Positions 1 to 11,263 are shown, counted from the first letter of the stretch. The stretch is 64,000 nucleotides of DNA from Trema orientale (GCA_002914845.1 JXTC01000137.1:488682-552681), one strand, 5' to 3'. Numbers and translations are program-made. Notes: generated by a model from the letters alone, not told the origin.

Positions 1-1179
1 TGTCCATTCTGCCCCTCCTTATCAAAGCAGGATCCAACTTCTCCACATAATTAGTAGTGGAAACAATCAACCTCTCACCACCACAAGCTGACCAAAGCCC
101 ATCAATGAAGTTCAAAAGTCCCGAAAGAGTAACCTTACTATTATTACCACCACCATTGTTATTCCCCTCTTCCTTTGCTTCCTTTCTTTCCTTACTCCCC
201 AATTTGCCCTCATCCAACTCCCCTGAACTCTTCTCACCTTTCTTCTTCCTCTGACCAGTTAGATCAAGAGAACAATCAATATCCTCAATCACAAACAATT
301 ATAGACTTACTAATAGTCTCAATCAAAAGCTTCCTAAGCTCGGTGTTGTCCTTCACGGCAGTCAACTCAAGATCATAAACATCATAACTCAACAAATTGG
401 CCATAGCAGCAATCATAGTAGACTTCCCTGTCCCAGGAGGACCATATAGCAAGTACCCTCTTTTCCAAGCCTTACCAATCCTCGCATAGAAATCTTTGCT
501 CTGACTAAAAGTCAACAAATCCTCAATAATCTCCTTCTTCTTATTAGGCTCCAATGCCATGGTCTCAAATGTAGCAGGGTGCTCAAACACAATATGGCTC
601 CACATGGTTTGCTTATAGCTGGGCCACTTATAACCAGGGCTATTAGTATAAAGCTTCCTCTGCCTATTTCTGATTCTAATCTCTTTCCCTTCTCTAATTA
701 CATGCTCCAAATACACATCAGTAATAACGTCTCTGTACCTTTTATGGAAGCTCAGCTTGTAAAAGCGCCTCTCCTGTTCTGGGTAGTACGACATCGACAT
801 TGTCCTCGTAGGAGAGACCGATTTGGTCAAGACCCACCAGACTTTTGCCCCCATGAACTCGTCCATACTCAGGACGAGGTTTTGCACTGTCTTTTCTCAT
901 CTCGGCCTTGAGCCTCTCGGCGCTTTTGCTGGTGCTGGAGCTCAAGTAGGCTTCAATGGCGGAGTAGGCCTCGCTCCGCTTGAGGCGGTCGCCGGCGAAC
1001 TCGTGTAAGGAGATTCGGATGTAAGGGTAGAAGTAGCCCATGAAGCGGTGGGTGTACTTCTCGAGGAACCAGCGGATTTCGTACGGACAGTACTGGCGGA
1101 TGATTGCCCAGACGAACATGAAGCTGGCCATGGTGGAACCCATTGTGGTCCACATCTCCGCCATTGTCGCCGGAGCCAT
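1..1179 (-). pseudogene. AAA-ATPase, BCS1-like/AATP1 type, 3' end beyond window, frame-broken
   Basis: The family is membrane-anchored AAA-ATPases of the plant BCS1-like clade, usually encoded by a single exon. Reading starts at the ATG at 1179-1177 with a hydrophobic N-terminal segment (SFMFVWAII), followed by the AAA-associated N-terminal domain. The Walker A motif GPPGTGKST and the flanking YLLYGPP context are clear near 425-450. The Walker B motif (VIEDIDCSLD) is present near 260-290 but in another frame. The sensor region (TTNYVEKLDPALIRRGRMD) runs off the left edge. Two breaks are visible. Near 885-892 the frame changes by one base just after MRKDS, and the stretch before the VWWV motif looks shorter than usual. 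Near 285-292 about four extra bases (TTTG) shift the frame and create a TGA right at Walker B. Either the gene is a pseudogene or this assembly region carries indel errors. Family assignment is secure; functional status is not. Confidence 0.85.
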
Positions 1180-1377
1180 TTCTGGGGGTTTAAGGGGTTT
1201 TTGGTATCTGGGTTTGGGTTCTTTTTCGCTTCTTCTGATTTTTTAAGCTGAAATTGAAACTTTTTTCGTGGCGGTTTTGGTATGTGACTCGGTGACAGTA
1301 CTAGAGAGTAGGTAAAACATAAGGTGGAGCAGGAACGAAAGGCAGGGTCTTGGTGTTTATAGACGAATCAAACAAAA

Positions 1378-1842
1378 GGGGACTTCTATGGTACGGTATA
1401 GAGTTTTAGGCATAACTGATATGGTTCAGTACACATAAACAGTCTGCTTTAATTTAATTCATTTCTTCCTCTATAACTTTTTTTTTCAAATTTTCCTCCC
1501 CCAAATCTTCTTCTTCGTTCCTTAACTCCTCACCCATGGAATCAGATTGCCGACAACCATATTTTATGGCCTTTCCTAGATTTCTGCATGCAGTGGCCAA
1601 AAAGAAAGATAAAAGAGTTCCAGGTCCGTGAGAAATTAAGAACTGAATGTTAACGAAGGAATAGGAGAGCATCGCAAAGAAGGGGAAGAAGAGAGAAAAA
1701 AAAATCAAGTGTGGGAGAGTCCATAGTTATCCTATACAACCCATCAAATCTCATCCGAAAACTTCAAATCATAAGCCCCATATTCCATATACTGAATCAT
1801 ATCAATAAGCCTAAAACTCTATACCGTACCATAGAAGTCCCC
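1378..1842. mobile_element. Non-autonomous Mutator-type MITE with about 60-bp terminal inverted repeats
   Basis: The arm starting GGGGACTTCTATGGTACGG at 1378 is matched in reverse complement by the arm ending at 1842, with good similarity over roughly 55-60 bp. The flanks are CAAACAAAA (1369-1377) and CTAACAAAA (1843-1851), a 9-bp target duplication with one mismatch, typical of Mutator-like elements. The interior is AT-rich with no credible gene; the open frame on its minus strand is low complexity. It sits about 200 bp upstream of the AAA-ATPase start codon. Confidence 0.8.
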
Positions 1843-1851
1843 CTAACAAAA

Positions 1852-3481
1852 TACCATGCCAAAAGTTGTTTGTAAATTAACTCAAAAAAATGGGAATGAA
1901 AGTTCAGATATATAGAAACTGATATATTTATGTATATGTATGTGTGTGAGTATACGTATGCATGTATATCCTAAAGTTATGTGCGGAATATTAACTGGTA
2001 CAATCAGAAAAAGGACCAACATTTATAAAAATATACGGGAAATTGCTAATGCTGTCGCCAGTGGCTCACACTGTGTTAATTAGTGTGTTATGGTACCGTA
2101 TACAATCTCAAAATACATGCACATATAAATGTAAAAAAATGCTAATTGTATTTTTTTTTTACAATCTCGATCTTAATGCCTAATACTTGATAGTTATGTT
2201 ATTAAAATATTAAATTGGACTGTAGAATTTACGTGATAAAAATAATGAAATATCATGAGTGTAAAAAATAGTACATTTAACCCTTCATGTGCATATATAT
2301 ATATATATTATAAGCTATGTATATGCCTATCCAAATTTTATGTATAATATATGGTACCATATACAATCTCAAAAATAGTCATGTATATATATTATAAGAT
2401 ATATTCAAATTTTCTACCAGTTAATATTATTCGACGTACAATATCTTTCATTGTTTGCTATTTGTAAAAAAGAATCACCTTAGTTATGTGACGAATCACA
2501 AACTGAGAGTTTTTGCAACTCGTGACTGTTTTGTCTTGTACTTCTTTCTCTCGATCTCGATTTTATATATTGCATGTAAACGAAAAAAAAAAAAGAAGAG
2601 AGAGAGAGAGATTTACAAGAAAGCGTCAGGAGATTTCGTTTAGTTACAAGAAAGCGTTTGGAGATTTCGATTTCGTAACTAATAATTTAAGTTATTTAAC
2701 AACTTCTATTAACGAAAACCATTCGCCAAATCTAGAAAAGAAAAACTTTACAAATACTTTAATTTATCGTTCTTACATTATAAATAATCATTATATGGCC
2801 ATGGATCCTGTCCCGTTTGGGCATCTGAAGGGAATGGTCACGCTGTCAGAGGGCCCACGGAGATAGAATATTAAAAGAGAGTATAGGTCCCACTCAGCTG
2901 AGAAAATTGATGCTTTTTATTAGTTATTGCCAGTTTATGTAAAAGGAGGAAGTTATATGGGGTGTGCTGTACGAAGAAATAGGGTTATTTGGATAAATTC
3001 GACCGAATACGTGAGGGTCTGATTGTATCTTCGCAATAATTAGTGGTGGCATAATAATAATTGCAAATATAAAAGAGCGAAAAAATGCTATTATAAAGCT
3101 GAGCACACTCGGAGTAATATAGATCATGGAAGACTAACACAAGTCGTAAACAGCGTAACATTAACAATAAAGGGGTAACACAAATTGATATTAAGAATAT
3201 ATGTCAATACTGAGTAAAACGAAAACGTAAAGTGATAAATCCATTCAGGCAAAATGAATGTGAAATAAGAAATTAGGGTGTTGAACTATGATTGAACATA
3301 AATTGATAACATATTGCCAACATAAAATCCCAAGAAATAAAACAAATAACATAAAGTAGTTAATAGATGATTTTTGAAAGAAATGGAGCGAATTAGAAAA
3401 GGGTTATATTAAGAGTACATTTAGGGTTAAATAAGAAATTTGTAGTACTTGGTCATTGAGTAAATATTATCATAGAAGAAA
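1852..3481. other. AT-rich intergenic DNA with short repeats
   Basis: No gene is recognised. A roughly 35-40 bp motif containing GGTACCGTATACAATCTC occurs at about 2088-2130 and again, slightly changed, at about 2350-2390. At 2610-2670 a roughly 30-bp segment (ACAAGAAAGCGT...GGAGATTTCG) is tandemly duplicated next to a GA microsatellite. The stretch 2880-3480 may be the eroded far side of the retroelement to its right, but I could not match it convincingly to the LTR at 5875-7600. Confidence 0.5.
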
Positions 3482-4390
3482 TTACATAAAATCTGAGGAA
3501 TTGAAAGAATCTTGGGTTGAGTCATTCATTATGTAGTCTTGTGAAGTTGCTATTGCAATATCTGAAACATTATTACTAGTTGATACTTCGACATAGCTCC
3601 TCCGCATAGGACGGGATTGACAGTTACGAGCATCGTGGCCTACACCATAACAAATCCTACATATCCTTATCTTCTTAATAGTACCACTAGACCTAAGTCG
3701 TTGAACTCCATCTATGGAGGAGCCTAGATAGGCTGACCCTTTAGTTTTGACTATTACTGGATCCTTGATTATGTTAGGGTTTTCACGGTGTCTACCGGGT
3801 ATAACTTGATCATCGTTGGTGTGTAAGGATATTTTTTGAAATTCTATTTTGAAAAAAGCAGTGAGTCGAGCGATTTCATCTTTTGCCAATGTGAACGAGC
3901 TCTCTATTTTGGAAGTATAGTAGTTTATCACGGTACAATTAGAGTTAAGGGATCCATACCTTGACATGTCCACTAATTCTGGTTGATTGGCTGAAAGTTG
4001 TAAATTAGGAATTTGCAAAGAAGTCTTTACATCCTTATGCCATCGTTTTAGGATGAGTAATTTTTGGATAGCCCTAACATCAAGATTCTTCATGCATGCC
4101 CATATATGTCTGCAGGGATATCAATCTGTTTCAAACAAAAGACAGGTACACTTGAATTTATATTTGTGTAAGCAATATTGGACTTTGTATCCTATTTCAC
4201 CCCAACCAAATTTGGTCAAATGAAAAACGTAGAATCCTTCTTCATCTTCACGTGTAGTAATGGTGTAAGCGTGTTCTTTACTAATCTGCTCAGTAACCTT
4301 GTAGTACAACACTCTTGTGAAGATGTCAGATGCGTGATGGTAATAGGTTCTGAGTGCATTCGATGGTGGAGGAAGATCTCTTCTATCTTG
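3482..4390 (-). pseudogene. FAR1/FHY3-related (Mutator-transposase-derived) C-terminal fragment
   Basis: Reading leftwards from 4390, one frame encodes a FAR1-family C-terminal half. It holds a SWIM-type zinc finger (CTC at about 4143-4151, then PCRHIWAC at about 4097-4120), the RAIQKLLILKRW segment, and a zinc knuckle-like CRICYGVGHDARNC near 3625-3665, ending with a stop at 3482. One in-frame TGA interrupts the SWIM motif where the family has glycine (position before YPCRH), consistent with a GGA to TGA change. The N-terminal DNA-binding and MULE transposase core domains are absent. The fragment abuts the gypsy gag stop codon and is in the same frame as gag. FAR1-family proteins are domesticated Mutator transposases acting as transcription factors; here only a broken remnant remains. 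Confidence 0.75.
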
Positions 4391-5342
4391 TTACCGTTGA
4401 TCAACTGTAGCAACCTCTTTCCTTCTCTTGGAGAAAGAAGGTCTGTTCCAATTTTCAGTAGCAATTCTTTTATCAGGCATAGCTTTGTGTATTTTTGCTA
4501 CTGTTGCTTCAGTGTTGCTGACTTTGAACATGAGTTCGGCAAAGTTTGAGCTCATATGATTTTCAATATGAATTTTGTATTCAGCTTGCATTCCATTGAT
4601 GCACACTCGGATCAATTCTTCTTCTGAGATAATTTCTTTGCAGTCAAGAGCTACTTCTTTGAATCTGTTTACATAGGCTGTAAGTGATTCATTTTCTCTC
4701 TGTGCTGTGCTGGAGAGATCGGATAAGCCCAATTGCGTTCTGCTGCAAAGAATTTTATGCAAAATATCGTTACCAACTCCTCCCAAGTACCAATACTGCC
4801 TGCTGGTAAATTGACGAACCAAGAGTATGCTCGGTCAGTGAGAGATTTTGAGAATTCTCTCAGCCTTAATTCATGGTCACTAGCGTAGACTCCCAGATCA
4901 TCTAGGAAACCAATGACATGTTCCCTAGCATTTCCTTTCTTCCCATCGAATTTCTTAGATCGAGGATTAGTATAATCCTTTGGATATGACTTGGAAAGAA
5001 TACTAGCAGGATATGGAGGCTGGAAGTCCACCGCAGCAACAATCTTGCTACCTTTTTCTGCTTCAGACTTGAGCATTTCTTGTAGTTCTTCTTTTGTAAT
5101 AAAACTTTTGGAAGCTTCATTATCAGTACCAGTTAAAGTTGTGGCACTAGGATTGGTATGGTCTTGATTTGAGGCATGAGAAGTATTGTTCTGAGGTGGA
5201 GCTGGAGTAGAAGGTCCGGCTCCCTGACATGAGATAATTGCATGTCTGTTTGAGTTTGTCTCATACTGTCTAGTAAGGCTGCTAATTTAGTAAGAAGAGA
5301 TTGAGCTTCAGCATTGATTATCGGATTTTGTTCGTCCGCCAT
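4391..5342 (-). pseudogene. Ty3/gypsy retrotransposon gag, broken
   Basis: Gag is the structural protein of LTR retrotransposons. The ATG is at 5342-5340 (MADEQNP). The retrotransposon gag domain is visible around 4920-4700, with the pattern REFSKSLTDRAYSWFVNLP, then TWEELVTIFCIKFF. The following portion (SLTAYVNRFKEVALDC) continues in another frame. At least two frameshifts are needed, one near 5160-5230 and one near 4750. The frame ends at a TAA at 4391-4393 after KRRKEVATVDQR. No protease, reverse transcriptase, RNase H or integrase follows, so the element is severely truncated: the FAR1-like fragment lies where pol should begin. Confidence 0.8.
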
Positions 5343-5483
5343 TTTGAGGAAAGGAAGAAAAGAAAGGAATGAAAGATTTTTTTTTTTTTTTAGATGAAAT
5401 TTCTGGAAAGAGGGACAGAAATTTGACAGGATGTTGGGACGAAAAATTAAAAGAAATTTGATGGAGTTTCAAGAGGATGATAG

Positions 5484-5800
5484 AATAACGGTATACCGGA
5501 AAGAGTAACGGCACACCACCAAGTGTCAAAAAATAAAACGGGCCAAGTAACGGTATACCGGGCAGAATAACGGTACACCGTCAGGTGTCAAAAAATAAAA
5601 TAGACAAAGTAACGATATACCGGACAGAGTAACGGTACACTGTCAAGTATCGAAAAATGAAACGAGCAGAGTATTGGTATACCAGATAGAGTAACGGTAC
5701 ACCGTCAAGTGTCGAAAATGAAAGGGACAGAGTAACGGTACTCCATCAGATGTTGAGAAATGGAGCAGGCAAAGTAACAGTATACTGCCGGGTGAAGATG
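5484..5800. repeat. About 62-bp tandem repeat, roughly five units, in the retroelement leader
   Basis: Units contain AGTAACGGTATACCGG, then CAGAGTAACGGTACACCGTC, then AAGTGTCGAAAAATGAAAC, and start near 5484, 5547, 5609, 5671 and 5731. Later units are shorter and more diverged. Within each unit the core GTAACGGTA occurs twice. The array lies between the primer-binding-site-like motif and gag, so it would be in the 5' leader of the genomic RNA. Tandem repeats in untranslated regions are known in some plant gypsy lineages. Confidence 0.8.
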
Positions 5801-5850
5801 CTCTTGCGGATCTTAGGAATCCCGAAGAAACGTCAGTTTTCCTTTGGCTA

Positions 5851-5868
5851 GTCCCCAGCGGAGTCGCC
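5851..5868 (-). other. Putative retrotransposon primer binding site
   Basis: On the minus strand the sequence GGCGACTCCGCTGGGGAC lies six bases after the presumed LTR edge. It resembles the GGCG...GGGG primer-binding sequences found next to 5' LTRs of plant Ty3/gypsy elements. The order LTR, this site, leader, gag agrees with a minus-strand element. The exact tRNA was not determined. Confidence 0.5.
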
Positions 5869-7063
5869 TTTTAATGTTCGGAGTTGTGGTTGTGCTCTGG
5901 ATTAATTAGAGTGACCTTTACTTAATTAAGACAAAACATAAGCTAATTGGGTTATACCATTAGAATACACAACAGAAAGGGTCGTCGCAACACTTTCACG
6001 TGTCGAAACAGGATAGGCGGTTGCAATAAGAACAACTCTTCCTACGTATCTCGACAAGATTGGTGGTTGCAAGAATGACTCACTTTGTGTGCGGTGGAAA
6101 TAAAATAATATTAAAAGTTAACATAGGCGAATAAACCGACCATGGTGTCAACTAGAAGTTAGCAACAGAAATAAATTGCAGAAAAATAAATAGTTAGAAA
6201 CTGACGAAGGCGATACCGTCCATATGCCAGTTTCAGTTAATTAGAGGGGTTAGAATTACGAGGCGGAAAGTCCAGCCATATCATCGTAAATAATAATAAC
6301 TGAAATTAAAGTGCTGAAATTTAAATAAAGCGATGTGACCGGTTGCAGGAGAAAACAACACAGATCACTAAATAAATGCGCACAATAATTAAAAGGGAAG
6401 CAAAGTAACCGATTGCACTTAAAGCAGCAATACAGATACTTTACAGGGAACGGGAAGCGTAGTAATTGATTGCACTTAGAGCAGCAATACAAATTACTCG
6501 CCAAGGTAGAGATATATATATAAATATAAATATAAATATAAAGTGTAGAGAGCACAAAACCTCAAACTTGTGCTACAGGTCAAGCACGGGGTTGTGAAGA
6601 GTAGCTCGGAATCCAAAGATCACTAAAATATACAAGTTAGAAACATGTAACCAGTGGAAATAAATGGATCATTAACAGCAACAAGCTCAACATCGTTCCT
6701 CTAAAGAGCAAACCTTGCCAGATGCCATTGAGAAATGAGAAAGCTAACTTGGTTAAAAAAAGTGACTGAGATTACGAGGATAAAAAAAATGGAGAAGAGA
6801 AAGCAGTGTAAGTAGAATATTAAGAGAAGGTTCGGTCTTGAGATACCAAGAAGAATAGTAGTTATAGGGGGAGAGAAAGAGCAACTTCAGCTGAGAGAAC
6901 AAGGACTTATGCTAGCTAGTTAAATTGATTCTATCAATAACGGGAGAAAGTGACAAGAAGGATGTAAAGAAAAAGGACCACGGAGGAAAATGAAGAGAGA
7001 GATTGAGAGAAAAAATAATATTGAGATGAAGAAAAAGATCCGTCTTCTGTGTTTACAATGGTA

Positions 7064-7074
7064 CATATATATAG
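7064..7074 (-). promoter_or_regulatory. TATA-like element of the LTR promoter
   Basis: CTATATATATG on the minus strand lies within the LTR, about 1.7 kb upstream of gag and downstream of the GC-rich repeats, as expected for a U3/R junction. It is supported by position and composition only. Confidence 0.35.
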
Positions 7075-7239
7075 GAAATACAGACGGTGAAAAGATGAGA
7101 AGGAGATTAAACACTCACAAGACATTGACACATATGTAGTGAGGTGTCATTAAATTATACAACCATGCTTTAGGTTTTGACACATATGATAAAGAGGTCT
7201 TCAAATGGTCCGTGGCGCTGTGCTGTGTAGTGAAAGATT

Positions 7240-7395
7240 CACCTGGCGCCCGGCACCGTGAAGAGGCGTTGCGGCGCCGCGCACTTGGCGCTGCGGCGCC
7301 ATTCTCCTGGCGCCGTGGCACCACTCATTGGCGCTGCGGCGCCATTCTCCCGGCGCTGTGGCGCCACTCATTAGCGTTGCGGCGCCAAGCCTCTG
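7240..7395. repeat. GC-rich tandem repeat of about 43 bp inside the LTR
   Basis: The core GGCGCTGCGGCGCCATTCTC is repeated at about 7286 and 7329, with flanking partial units (GGCGTTGCGGCGCC near 7265, AGCGTTGCGGCGCC near 7373). Each unit is rich in GGCGCC palindromes, in strong contrast with the AT-rich surroundings. The open frame crossing it looks like a by-product of the repeat, not a gene. Confidence 0.7.
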
Positions 7396-7600
7396 GAGCC
7401 TTTGACGCCTGCGGTGTCCACTTCTTCGCCCAATTTTTGCTCTAACTGACGGTGCTAGTCATTGTCTCGTTCCTCTTAAACTCAAGAGGATAGTAAAGTC
7501 AAGTGTAGAATCCACTTAACATCAAATTTTCTTGATTGACCCCAAATTGCTCAATTATCACATTATGTGTGACTTAACATTTTTAGTTAGTGACTAATTA

Positions 7601-10237
7601 TACAAAATTGTCATATCCCAAAACAACATGTAAGTCTATTACTGATTTATTATAATTACACTCAATGTGAGATATATGAAGGACTCAATTTATTAATATT
7701 AATCATCCAGTAACATAATTATAATTCATGCAGTGTTAACACCAATAGTACCCCATAACATTGTTCATAAAAATAACACAACCAAGTAGGAAGTAATTGG
7801 CACTGAAAATCAAGACATTTAATTTGCATTTCCTCACGTGGAACTAGTACAATCGTGTTTTTACGGTCTTATAAGAGTTTAATATCTAATGTTTCATTAC
7901 TGCTTTAGGGGAGAAAAAAAAAGTGTTTTATCACCATTGAATATTGCATGTTTCACCACAATTTCTCTTAAACAGATCCAAATTTCTGATACCATTATGA
8001 GTCATTTTGCTCTCCAGTGATCCATCGCCATTTTGTTCCAGTTCAAGGCACAGCCGCACAAGTCCATGATGCTTTCAGTTTGGCTTTGTCATTTGTTCCA
8101 GTTCAAGGCACAACTCCATGATGCGCTCAGTTTGGGCTTTCCTATTTCGGCTCGAAATGTAGGGGATTTGGGCCTGGGGTAGGAGTAATTTGGGCCAAAA
8201 TATCGTTTTATGATGTTTTGTTAAATAACATTATTGGGAAGGGTATAAATTTTTTGGGATATAATTTTTTTTTTTGTAAAACAAAACAGGCTTTTGACTT
8301 TTCTGCAAAAACTAACTTAATTTTTTTCTTTTTACAAAATTAATATATTAACGTTTAAAATATATGCAAATATGTATCTTAAGCGAGGAAAAAGATTGAA
8401 GTACCATCATTAGCTTATTAAAAAGAGAAATTATCATTAAAATACCATCTGTTTTAAAAATGTGTGGAAAAAACTTTGTGTTTTTAGAAAAAGTGGCTCA
8501 ATTGCCACCCATTTTTTTTATTTTTTTAATTATTTATTTATTTACAAAAATATCCTCTTATAGATTGACATGAATATCCCCATATAGCATTAAACAATTA
8601 AAACTCTTATCTGTTAGCATACCCCTCAATTAGGTACAGTAATCGTATGATAGTTTGCTCAAATTTATTTTTTTTACAAAAAAAAAGTCAAGTTTTTCTT
8701 TTAAAGTTTTTTTTTTTTTTTTTGTGAACCAAAAATTAACGTTTTGTTTGTTTGTTTATTATTATTTTTTTTTTGGAGGTGGGAGGGTGGGAACCAACCG
8801 TTATGGAATTCTTTCTTATAAGTTTTTTTTCCTTAGAATTTAGGAACTAACTATATTTTTTTTCGTATAAATTTTTCTTTTTTTTTTTTTTGGTTTGGGA
8901 ACTAACTATATAATCATAGTAAATATTTACATTGTAAATGTATATTGTTCATATTTTATATATAAAATGTGCACCACATGGGTAAAAATTTCCATTGTTA
9001 AATTTATACTACTAATATTTTGCACATGAAATGTGTAGCATAAAAACTGGTATTTTTAAAAGAAAAATTAAAACAAGTATTTATAAAAATAAGTTACAAA
9101 AACGGATACTGAATGTAAATTTTTCTACCCAATCCCTTATCTTCTTCTCCATCATTGCAGTACATGCCTTATACACACGATTAATCTTAGAAATCTAGTT
9201 ATGTAACAAACACAGATAACAAAGTTAAAAAATTAAGGAGTATTTTTTTTTTTTTTTTTGAGTGGGGAAACTACTGTTCAGGAACTTTTTTTTTTTTTTT
9301 TTTTGGTTTAGGAACTAATAAGTTGTACAGTTGTAAGATAAAAAAAAAATCATTAGTTTTCTCAATTTATATTGTTGTTGTAATTTCTAAAATGAGAAAA
9401 AAAATCTAAAAACTAATTTATTGTAAAGTATTAAGGGGTAGAAAAAGAAATATTTAGAGAAATATTTAACAAGTGATATTTTTACATATAATATAAATTT
9501 ATAATGTGTGTAAAAAGAAATTTTAAATTATTAGAGGGGTGTACTTAGATGGGGAATAGGGAGAGAAAAAAATGGGTGGCAATAGAGCCACTCTTTTGGA
9601 AATTCAAAATAAATACATTCTATTTAAACTAAATTATCACTAAAATACTCTATGTCATAAAAAAGTGTGGGAAAAATCCTCATATTATTAAAATTTTAAA
9701 ATAAATACATTCTATTTGAATTATTATATCATTTGCTACTGTTGACCTTTCCAAACAATTAGTAAAATTAACATTTTATTCTTTATTATATTATTTTAAG
9801 GCACATACTACATTTGAAAATGAATGGAGAAATAATTTATATAGTCTAAAACCTCTATTTTAAAAAAATAAAAAAACTCTCCCCTCTATAATCTAGAAAA
9901 GAAAAAAATCTAAAATTTTTGAAAATTTTGAAAGTTTTGAAAGTGACCAAAAAAAAACTCTTCCCTCCATAATTGCAGTGCAAAATCTAGAAAAGAAAAA
10001 AAATATCGGAAATTTTGAAAAAAATAAATAAATCTAAACTTTTTGGGAATTTGGAAAGTGATAAAAATTTCTGAAAATTTTATATTTTTATTTTCTTTTC
10101 TAGATTTGTGTTGCAATTATGGAGGGAAAAGATTTTTTTTTTTCCTCTCTCCTTTCATTTTCAGGTTTTTTTTTCCTCTCTCCCATCATTTTCAAGTGTA
10201 GTGTGTGCCAAAAAAAAAATTTGGGTTAAAAGTGTTA
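7601..10237. other. AT-rich noncoding stretch with short duplications and an inverted repeat
   Basis: No gene is supported. A roughly 60-bp segment beginning TTTGTTCCAGTTCAAGGCAC is repeated in tandem at about 8032 and 8093. At 8493 the arm GTGGCTCAATTGCCACCC is matched in reverse complement by GGGTGGCAATAGAGCCAC ending at 9592. Outside this pair, similar direct segments (AAATTATCAYTAAAATAC then GTGTGGRAAAAA) occur at about 8425 and 9630. Many long T or A runs are present. Confidence 0.5.
8493..9592. mobile_element. Possible non-autonomous DNA element bounded by about 25-bp inverted repeats
   Basis: The inverted arms are GTGGCTCAATTGCCACCCATTTTTTT and its near-complement at 9566-9592. The interior is about 1.05 kb of AT-rich sequence without coding signal. 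No clear target duplication was found and the superfamily is not assigned. The direct repeats just outside could be the remains of an older element into which this one inserted. Confidence 0.4.
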
Positions 10238-10569
10238 TTACACGCAAATTGGTACAAGGGGGGATTAGACCTCTCTCTGTGTATTCTTTCATGTCTTGTT
10301 GACTTTTTCTTTGTAGTTTTCACTATGCTTTTCAAATTTCAACACACATAATCAGAATTACACGCAAATTGGTACAAGGGGGGATTAGACCACTCTCTGT
10401 GTATTCTTTCATGTCTTGTTGACTTTTTTTTTTGTAGTTTTCGCTATGCTTTTCAAATTTCAACACACAAAATCAGAATTCGAATCTAGAGTCCATCAAT
10501 TGAGCTTGCGTTCCCTTTCCTTGGAGACCATGACTCACTAACTGCCCTAGGTATTGCTTATCTTACATT
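10238..10569 (+). repeat. Duplicate of the RGG-protein gene 5' region, containing a 120-bp tandem duplication
   Basis: The segment from about 10480 to 10569 (CAGAATTCGAATCTAGAGTCC ... CTGCCCTAGGTATTGCTTATCTTAC) closely matches 13076-13183, including the exon-1/intron donor CCCTAG|GTATTG. Before it, a unit starting TTACACGCAAATTGGTACAAG is repeated with a period of exactly 120 bp (CACGCAAATT at 10241 and 10361). That unit corresponds to the upstream part of the same gene at about 12900. It is a partial, non-coding duplicate. Confidence 0.8.
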
Positions 10570-11263
10570 TAGGGATTTCAATTTCACAGAACGGGGTGGT
10601 GCACCACAGTACACCGGCTCTAATAGGGCGGGCTTTCACTGTTATAAATGGTGCGAAGCATAGGGCGGAGATTCTCTGTTTAATATTTAGCGGGGCAGGG
10701 CGAGCTTGGGATTGAGTTTCCCACACCGACCCCGCCCCGATTATATATAAGTTAATTTCTATTTTTTTTATATAATAGTGATTCAAGTAGATTTTTTTTT
10801 TTTTAAAAAGATCTAATAATATATAGTCATATACTAATATTGTTTGAGTTATTTGGGATTGTATTAGCTTTATGAATGAATGATATACTATATGATTTTG
10901 GTATTAAATATTTTTTATTTGACAATTCTAACATGTTAAAGTTTTATTTGAATGTGTTTTTTGGTTATTTAGGTATAAAATTAGAATTTTCAATAAAGTT
11001 AACTTTAATTTTGATTTTTTTCAATGTATTTAGACTTTTAAAAGATTTAGACTAACATATGATTGTTTAATTTATTCAGGATGACTGATTCCAAACGGGA
11101 CCCCGATATACTAATAGAAAAACTGATCTCCGATGGGGATTCTTCGAAATTATCCCGCACCAAATTAAATGGTGAACGATACGGGGATGATATAATAAAA
11201 TAGTAATGGGGATGGGGATGATAAACACAAAACCGATTCTGCCTTGCTCCGTTGACATGCCTA
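10570..11263. mobile_element. Non-autonomous hAT-type element
   Basis: The left end TAGGGATTTCAATTTC at 10570 and the right end GTTGACATGCCTA at 11263 are imperfect inverted repeats of the plant hAT type (TAGGSATGTCAA). GC-rich subterminal blocks (GGGGCGGGG-like near 10690-10740 and CCCCG near 11100-11190) fit that group. The flanks CTTACATT (10562-10569) and TTTACATC (11264-11271) agree at six of eight bases and fit an 8-bp target duplication. The element interrupts the duplicated 5' intron of the RGG-protein gene. No transposase is present. Confidence 0.7.

Larger units (their letters stand above)
5875..7600 (-). mobile_element. Putative 5' LTR of the gypsy remnant (right boundary uncertain)
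   Basis: The inner edge is taken at TGTTCGG (5875), just beyond the primer-binding-like motif. On the minus strand a TATA-like CTATATATATG (7074-7064) could be the LTR promoter. Upstream of it, at about 7240-7395, lies a strikingly GC-rich tandem repeat. A (TATAAA)n-like run is at 6510-6541. No second LTR was found in the window, so the outer boundary cannot be fixed by comparison and the value given is approximate. Confidence 0.45.

Noticed and set aside
1454..1708. 84-codon minus-strand frame inside the MITE
   Set aside because: Low-complexity, lies entirely in a non-autonomous element, and has no recognisable domain.
2880..3480. A second (3') LTR for the gypsy remnant
   Set aside because: Short phrases resemble parts of the LTR at 5875-7600 (AATATTAA..AGAG, TTCAGCTGAGA), but no extended alignment could be followed.
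7212..7445. Plus- and minus-strand frames rich in Ala/Arg
   Set aside because: They follow from the GC-rich 43-bp repeats in the LTR and have no family resemblance.
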